Shown here piece by piece: positions 28,052 through 36,646 of a DNA stretch of 64,000 bases. Each line of letters begins with the position of its first letter. The first letter of the stretch is position 1. A model generated the notes under the pieces. It had not been told where the DNA came from. It saw only the letters and a list, made by a program, of their open reading frames with translations, and made no database searches. The position numbers and the translations under genes were made by a program. Origin of the DNA: an uncultured Saprospiraceae bacterium (GTDB lineage Bacteria > Bacteroidota > Bacteroidia > Chitinophagales > Saprospiraceae); assembly GCA_943788055.1 (NCBI GenBank), contig CALSOU010000005.1, positions 186,001 to 250,000 of the forward strand. The letters run 5' to 3'.

Positions 28052-29147
28052 TTGCCCTTATTTGTCAGTCCGATTTATGCGGTAGCAATAGGTTTAGGAT
28101 TGTTAGTATTTACTCCTATTTCAAGAGTAAAATATTTTTATTTTGATGTTTTTGCTTTTTTCTTTATCGTTTATGTTTCATTTTTTTATCTCCAGATTGA
28201 AAATATTTCTGCTTTTAAAGAAATACTTCGATATGTGGTCGGTCCTTTTCTGTTTTACTTTATAGGGAAATCCAATAAGACTCTGTTTAAGCACCACAAA
28301 AGACTACTTTTCTATTTACTTATCATTTTTTCAGCATTCAGTATTTTTACATTTTTTAAAGATGTTCTGGGAAACTTTTCCTTGAATTTAGATAATAACT
28401 ATTATTACAACTCAAGGAATAAATTAGTCATTAAGAGAGATTTGACCTATACTTTTTTGAACGAGACGAACTTATCTTTATTGGTGGTGACCTGTATTTT
28501 TTTTGCCAATATTTTAATTAGAAGAATTTATCTTAAGCTTATTTATTTTGCTGTCTTTGGTTCAGTATTGTTGATTTTATCTTCAAGAGCTGCAATTTTC
28601 ACTACGATTTTAATACTATTATTTAACTTTTGGAAATATGATTCTTTAAAAACTAAATTCTTTAAGTTCATGTTTTTCGGTATTTCTTTCAGCGTATTGA
28701 TTATCAATGTGAACTTTTTCGATATACCTTACTTAAGCACCTTCTTTAAAGTAACAATGGAAAAATCTTTCTCTCCAGGTTCTATTGCATTTGGTTTAGG
28801 TGATCGATTTGTACATTATTTCAATTGCCGTGAATAACTCTGGTATCTTTGATGTAAAGGGATACCAGTATCTATTGAATACTTTTGGGTTTTCTTCTCA
28901 TAACGAGATTTTAGGTCATACTAGTGCTGTAGGCATTGTACCGTCACTTCTATTCTTCTTTATTCTATTTAGCATTATAAGAAGAACATATAAGAATTTA
29001 GATCAGGATAGAAACATAACACTATATAAAGTTGTGTCTTGTATGTTGATTTCTTACTTGGTTATTGGTATGACAGAAAATATATTCGTCTCTAACACAG
29101 TTTGGTTTTATGTGCTTATGTTAAATGCTTTGGAATTTCAAGTGTAA
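28052..29147 (+). CDS. O-antigen polymerase/ligase-like membrane protein (Wzy), frameshifted
   Basis: Two consecutive frames, 28052-28837 and 28800-29147, together give a protein of about 365 residues with 10 or more hydrophobic segments. A long extracytoplasmic loop (SPGSIAFGLGDRF, then in the second frame VNNSGIFDVKGYQYLLNTF and FSSHNEILGHTSAVG) matches the Wzy/WaaL family. One extra base near 28810 explains the break. The N-terminus also looks disturbed: an ATG at 28015 leads into a TAG after five codons and a frame change near 28050. Likely the polymerase of the island polysaccharide. Confidence 0.78.
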
Positions 29148-29156
29148 AGAGAAAAT

Positions 29157-30566
29157 ATGTTTAAAAAGTTAAGAAATAATTTACTTGAAAGTGTTGAGAT
29201 AAATTCTTGGCTTGTACACATTGTAAAGAGTATTCAAGTTCTAGTAGTATTCCCAATTATATATAAATATTTATCAAGTGAAGCTGCAGCGTTATGGATG
29301 ATCTTTACGTTGTTTGTGTCGCTTCAAAACTTATTTGACTTAGGATTTCAGAATGTCTTTGTGAGAATTTTATCACAAGCTAGTACAGGTAGTTGGTCTT
29401 TGTTAAAAGGGAAACAAGTTGTAGGAGAGGTTTGTGATCAAGTAAAAGATAAGCTACTATTGCGAATCGATTCTACCATAAGATTTGTTTACTCTGTGCT
29501 AACTATATTTTTCTTATTGTTGGTTGTTTCAATAGGAACATTATACATATATCAAAGAGAAATACAATTATCTGTAGATGACTTTAGTATTTATTTCTGG
29601 TATTTATTTGTGATTGGATTGATCACGTCCTTTTATAACAGAAGATACACATCCTATCTGATTGGAGTGAAATGCTTAGCATTAGTTAAACGGTTAGAAT
29701 CTATTGTCAACTTCTTTAGTTTGATTATTGGATTGGGAGCCTTCTTAATTTATCCATACCTGTTAACACTAATCATTAACTATACATTGTGGCAATTAAT
29801 TTTAGGCATATCCTTTAGAAATAGTTATGAAAAGCGAAAAGTTGTAGAGAAACATAAATTGTATCTTGACAAAGAAGTATTCAAATTCGTTTGGCCCATG
29901 GCCTGGAAAGGAACCATCTCATCACTAAGTTCTTATGGATTGGTTAGTCTATTTTCGTTATGGTTTGGAAGTTATGCTAATGCAAAAGAGATTATATCCT
30001 TTACTTATTCATTAAAAATTCTTGATTCTACACGGTTGTTTTCTAGAGTGCCATTTTACAGTAATATTCCGAATTTGAATGCAAAAAGAATTTCCAAGTC
30101 TTATGATGTATTCTTTAATAATGCTTTAAAGAATGTTCTGCGTAGCAACCTTATATTTTTGGTTTTGGTACTTGGTTTCTATTTTATAGGATTCGATCTT
30201 TTGGAGTTGTTATCAAAGTCATTCAAAAAAGTGGATGATTTGGTATGGATTCTTTTATGTCTAGCGTATTATTTGCAACTCAATGGAGCTTTTCATACCC
30301 ACATATACAGTATGACAAATAGGGTGAATTCGCAGATTAGTGATTTGGTCAGTGGAATTTTAATTTTGATATTTTTGTTTCTATTTTTTGACAAGACTTC
30401 ACTTTTCTTATTCCCCATAGCGTTGATTATAGGATATGGTGGTTTTTATTTGCCATGGGCATTATTTTATTCAAATAAAGTGCTAAAAAAAGGGTTTTTA
30501 CAATTCATACTGCGCGCTACTTTAGTTCCTTTTTTGGTTTCACTTCTATTTTTATTAAAATTTTAA
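29157..30566 (+). CDS. Polysaccharide flippase (Wzx/MATE-like)
   Basis: A 469-residue protein with about 12 hydrophobic segments spread over its whole length and short loops, the layout of Wzx flippases of the MOP superfamily. FDLGFQNVFVRILSQAS near residue 62 is typical of the first cytoplasmic loop. It follows the polymerase by 9 bp. The protein would move lipid-linked repeat units across the inner membrane before polymerisation. Confidence 0.85.
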   Translation: MFKKLRNNLLESVEINSWLVHIVKSIQVLVVFPIIYKYLSSEAAALWMIFTLFVSLQNLFDLGFQNVFVRILSQASTGSWSLLKGKQVVGEVCDQVKDKLLLRIDSTIRFVYSVLTIFFLLLVVSIGTLYIYQREIQLSVDDFSIYFWYLFVIGLITSFYNRRYTSYLIGVKCLALVKRLESIVNFFSLIIGLGAFLIYPYLLTLIINYTLWQLILGISFRNSYEKRKVVEKHKLYLDKEVFKFVWPMAWKGTISSLSSYGLVSLFSLWFGSYANAKEIISFTYSLKILDSTRLFSRVPFYSNIPNLNAKRISKSYDVFFNNALKNVLRSNLIFLVLVLGFYFIGFDLLELLSKSFKKVDDLVWILLCLAYYLQLNGAFHTHIYSMTNRVNSQISDLVSGILILIFLFLFFDKTSLFLFPIALIIGYGGFYLPWALFYSNKVLKKGFLQFILRATLVPFLVSLLFLLKF

Positions 30567-30668
30567 TAATTGTACGGGCATAATTGTTAGTTAATGGGGA
30601 ATTATTTTACTTACGAAGCACTAAGCTAGAGACAAGAAAAATTTAATAATGACTAATATAAAGAGAGT

Positions 30669-31772
30669 ATGGTTCAAAAAATTTTAAAAACATATAAAAA
30701 CGAAGGTATATCTTCCGTAATTAAAAAGGCATATTACAGAATCTCTTATTATTTCATTCGTTTGTTTGATAATAGTGCCAATGATAATACTCGTTGGGCT
30801 GAGATTAAAAATAAGTATAAAGGTAAAAGGGTATTCCTCTTAGGGAATGGGCCCAGTCTAAACGAGACGCCTCTTTATATGTTGAAGGATGAGTATGTAA
30901 TCTGTTTCAATAGATTTTACATTATGAGAGAACGTCTAAATTGGGTGCCAAATTTCTATATGTGTATAGATGACTTAGTGTTGCAGGATCTCGCGCCAGA
31001 AATAAAAGAGATTGTGAAAGATATGGAATTTGCTTTCTTTCCGGATCGTCATTTCCGTAATAAGAACTTTAAAAAAATATTACCTAACCTTAAAAATATG
31101 TTTTGGATGAAGCCCGTTTTCGGTCAAAGTTTTTCGACTGATTTGCCCAGAGTCAATTTAGGAGGTTCTGTGATTTATGAAGGAATGCAAGTAATGAATC
31201 ACCTTGGTTTTGATGAAATAGTCTTATTGGGAGTAGACATGAACTTTCAAATTCATGAAACAGCTAAAGTTATAGGTAACGAAAGAGGAACAAATATTAC
31301 TTCACAAGATGATGATGATCCGAATCACTTCGATCCAAGGTATTTCGGAAAAAATAGAAGTTATCATCAGCCTAAGGTTCATGTTATTAATAACATTGTT
31401 AGAAATTTGAACTTTTTAGGTGAGAATATGGAAACTTATGATGTAAATATTATAAATGCCGGTTTTAGTAGTAAGATTGAATCATTTCCAAGACAAGACT
31501 TTTTCAGTTTGTTTGATAAAACATCAGAAGAAATAAGAAAAATGTTTGATGACCTTATGATGGATAGAGGAGGTAAAGATACTGCTCAATTTGAGACAAT
31601 GTTCCCGTTTATAGAAAATGAAGAGGCCCTTAAAAAAGTAGAAGGAATAACATCATTTTATACTACTAAAGATTACGGTCTTATATTGGCGCGAAAAAAG
31701 GTTTATGATTATCTGGCACTCGGCCCCTTTGAAAATAAGTATTACTTCATACTAAGAATACATAAAATTTAA
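30669..31772 (+). CDS. DUF115/GT42-like protein, possible glycosyltransferase
   Basis: A 367-residue soluble protein with an N-terminal basic segment. FLLGNGPSLNE (57-66) and FNRFYIM are the nucleotide-binding features shared by DUF115 proteins (MptE-like, flagellin glycosylation factors) and, in a looser way, by GT42 sialyltransferases. A second conserved segment is NLGGSVIYEGMQVMNHLGFDE. Its position beside CMP-sugar genes favours a transferase that uses the island sugar. Which of the two families is closer cannot be decided by eye. Confidence 0.7.
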   Translation: MVQKILKTYKNEGISSVIKKAYYRISYYFIRLFDNSANDNTRWAEIKNKYKGKRVFLLGNGPSLNETPLYMLKDEYVICFNRFYIMRERLNWVPNFYMCIDDLVLQDLAPEIKEIVKDMEFAFFPDRHFRNKNFKKILPNLKNMFWMKPVFGQSFSTDLPRVNLGGSVIYEGMQVMNHLGFDEIVLLGVDMNFQIHETAKVIGNERGTNITSQDDDDPNHFDPRYFGKNRSYHQPKVHVINNIVRNLNFLGENMETYDVNIINAGFSSKIESFPRQDFFSLFDKTSEEIRKMFDDLMMDRGGKDTAQFETMFPFIENEEALKKVEGITSFYTTKDYGLILARKKVYDYLALGPFENKYYFILRIHKI

Positions 31773-31776
31773 AGCA

Positions 31777-32442
31777 ATGAATAAAATTATTTTCATGTCT
31801 CACCCACTTACTGAGGATACCCCGTCTTATGGAGATCGAGATCAAATAAGTATTTCGCCTAAAAGTCAAATAGTAGATGGAATAGGAGCCAATACAACGA
31901 CCATAAACTTTTCCAACAATCATATGGGAACGCACATGGATACACCTTTTCATTTCTGTATGGATGGAAAAAAGACATTAGATTATGATGCAGATGATTT
32001 TTATTATACAAAAGTAGCTGTTGTGAAGTGTCCTTGTAAAGTAGCAAAATTGATCCAAAGAGAGGATCTTAATTTAGATAACGTTCCTATGGATGTAGAT
32101 TTTTTATTGATTGATATGGATTATGAACAATATCGCAACGAGGATAAATATCACAATGATAATCCAGGACTTCACGCCTCTTTAGCCATTGAGTTAAGGG
32201 AAGAGTTCAAGGATTTGAAAATCATAGGATTTGATGCTATTTCTTTAACATCTTGGAAACATAGACCAGAAGGTAGAGAAGGACATAGGGCATTTCTATG
32301 TAGAGATAATCCTTTTCTCATTATTGAAGATGTGTCCTTTAAAAATTTAAAAAATAATAAAATTGATTGGGCAGTAGTAGCACCTCTAAGAACTATTGAT
32401 GGTAATGGAGGACCTGTGACCATCATGGCAAAACTGAAATAA
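31777..32442 (+). CDS. Cyclase family metal-dependent hydrolase (kynurenine formamidase fold)
   Basis: A 221-residue protein. HMGTHMDTPFHF (49-60) is the exact HxGTHxDxPxHF metal-binding signature of the cyclase/KynB family, which hydrolyses N-formyl or cyclic amide/ester bonds. AVVAPLRTIDGNGGPVTIMA is the typical end. It is not near tryptophan genes. It overlaps the aldolase gene by one base (TAATG), so the pair may act on one intermediate, for example opening a lactone or removing a formyl group. Confidence 0.85.
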   Translation: MNKIIFMSHPLTEDTPSYGDRDQISISPKSQIVDGIGANTTTINFSNNHMGTHMDTPFHFCMDGKKTLDYDADDFYYTKVAVVKCPCKVAKLIQREDLNLDNVPMDVDFLLIDMDYEQYRNEDKYHNDNPGLHASLAIELREEFKDLKIIGFDAISLTSWKHRPEGREGHRAFLCRDNPFLIIEDVSFKNLKNNKIDWAVVAPLRTIDGNGGPVTIMAKLK

Positions 32443-33203
32443 TGAAAGTAAACTATTTAAAGAAAACAATTAAAGAGAATAGATTGACCATAGGAACCTG
32501 GTTAACTATTGGTCATACTTCTGTGGTAGAAGTACTGTCTCAGGCTAAATTTGATTGGATAGCTATCGATGTAGAGCATAACCTCATTAGCTTAGATACA
32601 CTAAGACATCTTATTATCGCAGGTCAGGCAAGCAACACAGCTATGTTTGTAAGAGTTGCCAAAAATGATGAGGTTAGCATAAAATATGCCTTAGATGCAG
32701 GGGCAGACGGCATTATAGCACCAATGATAAACTCAGCTGAAGATGCAGAAAAACTAATTTCTTACGCTTATTATCCACCAAAAGGAAAAAGAGGAGTGGG
32801 GCTTTCAAGGGCTCAGGGATACGGAGATAATTTTAGTCAGTATCTGGAATGGGTAGATAAAGAATTAACAGTTATAGGCCAAATCGAACATATTGATGCA
32901 ATCAATGATTTAGAGTCCATAGCGAAAGTAGACGGAATTGATGCTTTGATGATCGGACCCTACGATTTATCGGCATCTATGGGCTATCCAGGAAAATTTG
33001 ATCGGCCAGATGTAAAAGAAGCGATAGAAAAGTTCAATGCTATTTGTAAGAAACACCAGATGGCTAGTGGATTGCACATTGTGCCAATCGAAGAGTACAG
33101 AGTGCAGAATGCTATGAAGGAAAATTATTCTTTTATAGCCTTTGGAACGGATTTTAATTTTATGAAAGCTGGATTGAAATCAATGAATATGTTTAAAAAA
33201 TAG
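32442..33203 (+). CDS. HpcH/HpaI family pyruvate-dependent class II aldolase
   Basis: A 253-residue TIM-barrel aldolase. DWIAIDVEHN (39-48), Arg71 in FVRVAKND, the metal ligands Glu149 in GQIEH and Asp175 in GPYDLSASMG, and ADGIIAPMINSAEDA match HpaI, with nearly the same residue numbers as the E. coli enzyme. Family members join pyruvate or hydroxypyruvate to aldehydes, giving 2-keto-3-deoxy acids, or the reverse. In this cluster, with a CMP transferase but no NeuB synthase, it could build the ulosonic acid. That is inference. Confidence 0.88.
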   Translation: MKVNYLKKTIKENRLTIGTWLTIGHTSVVEVLSQAKFDWIAIDVEHNLISLDTLRHLIIAGQASNTAMFVRVAKNDEVSIKYALDAGADGIIAPMINSAEDAEKLISYAYYPPKGKRGVGLSRAQGYGDNFSQYLEWVDKELTVIGQIEHIDAINDLESIAKVDGIDALMIGPYDLSASMGYPGKFDRPDVKEAIEKFNAICKKHQMASGLHIVPIEEYRVQNAMKENYSFIAFGTDFNFMKAGLKSMNMFKK

Positions 33204-33207
33204 TTGA

Positions 33208-34290
33208 ATGCTTGTATTTTTTGAAATAGATAAGGTTAACGTAGAGAGATTTTACTTCAATAGACTCGAAGAAAATTTCAACACAGAAAATATTGTGGTT
33301 GTTTTGGAGGATCCAAATCAATTAGCAATATTCAGAGAGAAATATCCATTTATAAAAGCATATGGATTCTTAGATTGGATAAAAGGAGTAGCTAAACAGT
33401 ATATGAATTCATATGTTTTTATAAATGGTAATAGAATTCCTGATTTGCTAATGACAAAAATAAGCAGGGAAAACGACTGTAAAGTTATTTTTATTCAGCA
33501 TGGGATGTACATAGACTTTTTGAAAAGAGAGTTTTCTTTTTTCATTCGTAAGTTTATTAAAGCTATAAGATATTTAACCTATGCAATTCGATTAAGAAAA
33601 GCAATTTCACTTTTTAAAGTTCATATTTTTGGTTATTCCAGAGGTTTAACTTCTGATAGAAAAGACTTGTACCCTCATATTGCTTTTGTTTACAGTGAAT
33701 ATTGGAAAGAATGGCACAACAACACATTTTTCTTTGACAATACCAATTATTTTCATTTATTGAAAAATAATGATTCAAATCAGAAGGTTGTGAAACTAGA
33801 TAATACAGTGGTTTACTGTTACCAAACTTTGATTGAGGATGGAAGGATTGATGTCGATTATTATAAAAAAGTGATCAACAAAATTATTCATTCTGTAAAA
33901 TCATCTGGTCTAAATTTGGTTGTAAAAGGTCACCCCAGAATGTATGATTCCACTAAAAGTTTTTTCGAAGAACAAGGAGTAGAGGTGATCTTAAATGGTT
34001 TTCCTAGTGGTGGTATAGTTATCGGCCATTATTCAACTTTATTAGCAAGATGGGTGTATAAGGGAGACGTTTTAATTTTGGTTGATTTGGTAGATCACGA
34101 AACCCCAGAATCCATAAGTGAACTAGCAACTAAAAACTGTTGCGTTGAAAATTTATCTAAAGAACTCAAAAATATAGATAAAAGTAGAGTAGAGGATTTT
34201 AAGGTAAAAAGTGATTATTATTTCAATTTTTCCGCTAAAGATTGTGTAGGAACTATTAGTGAAATAATGCAATTTGTATCCAATAGATAA
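33208..34290 (+). CDS. Putative CMP-sugar glycosyltransferase with bacterial sialyltransferase motifs
   Basis: A 360-residue protein without a signal peptide. It carries LIEDGRID (Glu210-Asp211-Gly212), VVKGHPRM (His242-Pro243) and IGHYSTLLA (Ser276-Thr277). The D/E-D/E-G, HP and S-S/T motifs in this order and spacing are the hallmarks of GT-B bacterial sialyltransferases (GT38, GT52, GT80 and the polysialyltransferase family). FIQHGMYIDF near residue 95 adds to the GT-B picture. Overall similarity is otherwise low and I cannot place it in one family. It ends the operon, 4 bp after the aldolase gene. Confidence 0.65.
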   Translation: MLVFFEIDKVNVERFYFNRLEENFNTENIVVVLEDPNQLAIFREKYPFIKAYGFLDWIKGVAKQYMNSYVFINGNRIPDLLMTKISRENDCKVIFIQHGMYIDFLKREFSFFIRKFIKAIRYLTYAIRLRKAISLFKVHIFGYSRGLTSDRKDLYPHIAFVYSEYWKEWHNNTFFFDNTNYFHLLKNNDSNQKVVKLDNTVVYCYQTLIEDGRIDVDYYKKVINKIIHSVKSSGLNLVVKGHPRMYDSTKSFFEEQGVEVILNGFPSGGIVIGHYSTLLARWVYKGDVLILVDLVDHETPESISELATKNCCVENLSKELKNIDKSRVEDFKVKSDYYFNFSAKDCVGTISEIMQFVSNR

Positions 34291-34821
34291 ATCATATTAA
34301 AAATAGCAATCAAAAGTCTAAAACAGTAAGAATGTAAATTGTAATAATAACACAAAACGAACTATTTTATTTAAAATTTAATTTAGAATATTTAACTAAA
34401 ATACTACCGACGAAATTTAAAATAGGGAAATGAAGCATAACTATTTGGTAAAAAAGAAACATTTATTGAAAGAATATTAAAAACTTATAATGTTTTTAGT
34501 TTTTTTTAAATAATAAGATACATAAAGTCATATTTTTCTAAATCTGTTAAGTTTTGACTAAAAGCCAAACTGGTGACAAAGATTACGCATATTAATAAGA
34601 TAGCTCTTATCATAGAACTCTATTATATTAATAGAAATCCAAATACTTTAGGGTTTTGTAGCTTTAGTAAGTGCTAAATTGTGGGGAATCTATCGTATTA
34701 AAATCTAATCAACGAATGGAAATAAAAGATATATAGATAGATGATGCTCCTTTTGTAGATTCCCGAGAAAGAGAGAAAAGAATACCACACCTATGACTGT
34801 TCCTTGCAAACTATGAAAAAC
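34291..34821. other. AT-rich gene-poor right end of the island
   Basis: About 530 bp with many stops in all frames. The only item seen is on the minus strand at 34506-34613: 35 codons beginning MIRAILLICVIFVTSLAFSQ, a clear signal peptide, then NLTDLEKYDFMYL and an early TAA. It looks like the decapitated start of a secreted-protein gene. No recombinase or insertion sequence is recognisable. Confidence 0.5.
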
Positions 34822-34854
34822 AAAGCCCTGAAAATCCAAGGACTAACAGGGCTT
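34816..34854 (-). terminator. Terminator of the tRNA(CAU) gene
   Basis: On the minus strand AAGCCCTG, a 16-nt loop and CAGGGCTT are followed by TGTTTTT. It directly follows the tRNA 3' end. The stem is part of the 78-bp direct repeat. Confidence 0.75.
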
Positions 34855-34899
34855 AAGTGGTCCCACAAGGACTTGAACCTTGGGCCACCTGATTATGAG
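34822..34899 (-). repeat. Right copy of the 78-bp direct repeat, within the intact tRNA gene (attachment-site-like)
   Basis: Matches 17977-18054 base for base; the flanking bases differ on both sides. It spans the tRNA terminator and the tRNA 3' half from the anticodon loop onward. The intact tRNA at this end and the partial copy at the other define an insert of 16.77 kb. Confidence 0.9.
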
Positions 34900-34931
34900 T
34901 CAGGTGCTCTAACCAACTGAGCTATAGGACC
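34858..34931 (-). tRNA. tRNA with CAU anticodon (elongator Met or Ile2)
   Basis: A 74-nt cloverleaf on the minus strand: acceptor GGTCCTA with TGGGACC, D arm AGCTCAGTTGGTTAGAGC, anticodon arm CCTGA-CTCATAA-TCAGG (anticodon CAT), T arm CAAGG-TTCAAGT-CCTTG, discriminator A. CCA is not encoded. A G1-C72 pair excludes the initiator. Elongator Met and lysidine-modified Ile2 cannot be told apart with confidence here. It is the probable integration target of the island. Confidence 0.93.
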
Positions 34932-35044
34932 GGTTTATCTTCGAGAATTCCCTTTGGAATTCATTGTCTTTATTCTGACTGAGCGCAAAATTAAGGTAAT
35001 TTGCTGTTTTATACCAAACTAATTCAAAAATATGTCTCTTCAAC

Positions 35045-36313
35045 TTATCGAATGATTAGTTCTGATCTTTTTGGTCCAGTAGATACCATCGTTACCTTTG
35101 TTCCCAACTTATTCTCCAATGTAGCTAAGTACGATTGAGCAGTAGAAGGAAGCTTTTCATAATCTGTTATACCCTCAAGGGATTGTTGCCAACCGTCAAT
35201 ATTCTCTATTTCGACATCAGTTTGTGTACCATCCATATCGTACGGTACTTCATCATGTAATTCACCATCATACTTGTACTTGGCAGCCATTGAAATCTCT
35301 TCAAACTCATTTAGTACATCCATTTTGGTTATAACAAGTTGAGTAACTCCATTGATCATAATAGTGTAATTAAGCTGCGGAATGTCAATCCACCCGCATC
35401 TTCTCGGGCGCCCCGTCGTCGCTCCAAATTCATTACCTAACTTTCTGAGACGTTCTCCTACGCTTCCATGCAATTCTGAAGGAAATGGTCCTGAGCCTAC
35501 TCTTGTGCAATAGGCTTTTGTAATACCTATGACTTCGCCTATAAGATGTGGAGCAATTCCAAGACCTGTGCACACTCCGGCAGTGATCGTATTACTTGAA
35601 GTTACGTAAGGATAAGTTCCATAATCGATGTCGAGCATTGATCCTTGAGCACCCTCTGCGAGAATTTTCTTTCCTGCTTTTATCTGCGAATTTACATAAT
35701 ACTCACAGTTGATTTGTTGTAGAGTTTTTAGCTTTTCAATGCAGTTCATCCACCGTGTCTCCTCTCCTTCCAGATCGAAGTCGATTGAATCGTAATTAAC
35801 AAGCATGCCAAGGTGCTTCTCCTTTAATTTATTGTATCTATCTACGAAATCTGGCAACATTATATCACCGATTCTCAAGCCATTTCTACCTGTCTTATCC
35901 ATGTAAGTAGGCCCTATTCCTTTCAGAGTGGATCCTATCTTCAATTTTCCTTTTGAAGCCTCACTCGCAGCATCAAGCATCCGATGAGTTGGAAGAATAA
36001 GATGAGCTTTTTTGGATAGAAGGAGTCTGTCTTTGAATGGAATATTTGCCGATTCAAGTTTTTGAATCTCCTTGTCAAAAGTTATTGGGTCTAGTACGAC
36101 GCCATTGCCAACAACATTCATAATATCTTCACGGAAAATTCCTGATGGAATTGTGTGAAGCACGTATTTCTGATCACCGATTACAATAGTGTGTCCAGCA
36201 TTCGGGCCTCCTTGAAATCTGCAAACTACATCGTATTGAGCAGCTAAATAATCAACAATTTTTCCTTTTCCTTCATCGCCCCATTGGAGTCCTAGAATTA
36301 CATCAACTGCCAT
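35045..36313 (-). CDS. purA: Adenylosuccinate synthetase
   Basis: A protein of 422 residues. LGLQWGDEGKGKIVD is the GTP-binding loop with the catalytic Asp, GGPNAGHTIV the second conserved loop with the catalytic His, and IGSTLKGIGPTYMDK and TTGRPRRCGWID the IMP-binding segments. It makes adenylosuccinate from IMP and aspartate, the first step to AMP. The frame is open to 36346, but the start at 36313 (MAVDVILG) fits the family. Located just upstream of the tRNA gene on the same strand. Confidence 0.97.
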   Translation of the reverse strand: MAVDVILGLQWGDEGKGKIVDYLAAQYDVVCRFQGGPNAGHTIVIGDQKYVLHTIPSGIFREDIMNVVGNGVVLDPITFDKEIQKLESANIPFKDRLLLSKKAHLILPTHRMLDAASEASKGKLKIGSTLKGIGPTYMDKTGRNGLRIGDIMLPDFVDRYNKLKEKHLGMLVNYDSIDFDLEGEETRWMNCIEKLKTLQQINCEYYVNSQIKAGKKILAEGAQGSMLDIDYGTYPYVTSSNTITAGVCTGLGIAPHLIGEVIGITKAYCTRVGSGPFPSELHGSVGERLRKLGNEFGATTGRPRRCGWIDIPQLNYTIMINGVTQLVITKMDVLNEFEEISMAAKYKYDGELHDEVPYDMDGTQTDVEIENIDGWQQSLEGITDYEKLPSTAQSYLATLENKLGTKVTMVSTGPKRSELIIR

Positions 36314-36646
36314 GTTTTCTGAGTTGGTTTTCGCTCTTGTCAGCACAATAAATGCTTAAGCGTATAACATAAAAAGCTAGAGTAAAATACAGCTATTAAA
36401 CATGCTTGTAATCATTCTAGCAATAAACATCAAAGATAGTCATTGAATGAAGAAATTGCGGTATAGTTTAGCTTTTTTCATATATGAAAATCTGAACTGT
36501 AAGAACTGATTATGATATCAGGTGAAATTGTCAAGTCAATTGTAAAATTGGACAAGAACAAAAGTTGAAGATCTTTTGATATTCATTCCAATTATTGATA
36601 CGATAAATTTTTCTAGTCATGCAAGAACAGAATAACTGAATGCTTT
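36314..36646. other. Intergenic gap between kdsD-like gene and purA
   Basis: No credible gene, tRNA or hairpin terminator is visible here. It should contain the purA promoter on the minus strand. Confidence 0.5.

Noticed and set aside
33208-34290. Calling the last island gene a polysialyltransferase outright
   Set aside because: Only short motifs support it; the rest of the sequence is too divergent to name a donor or acceptor.
34858-34931. Initiator tRNA-Met
   Set aside because: The first pair is G-C and the anticodon stem lacks the three G-C pairs of initiators.
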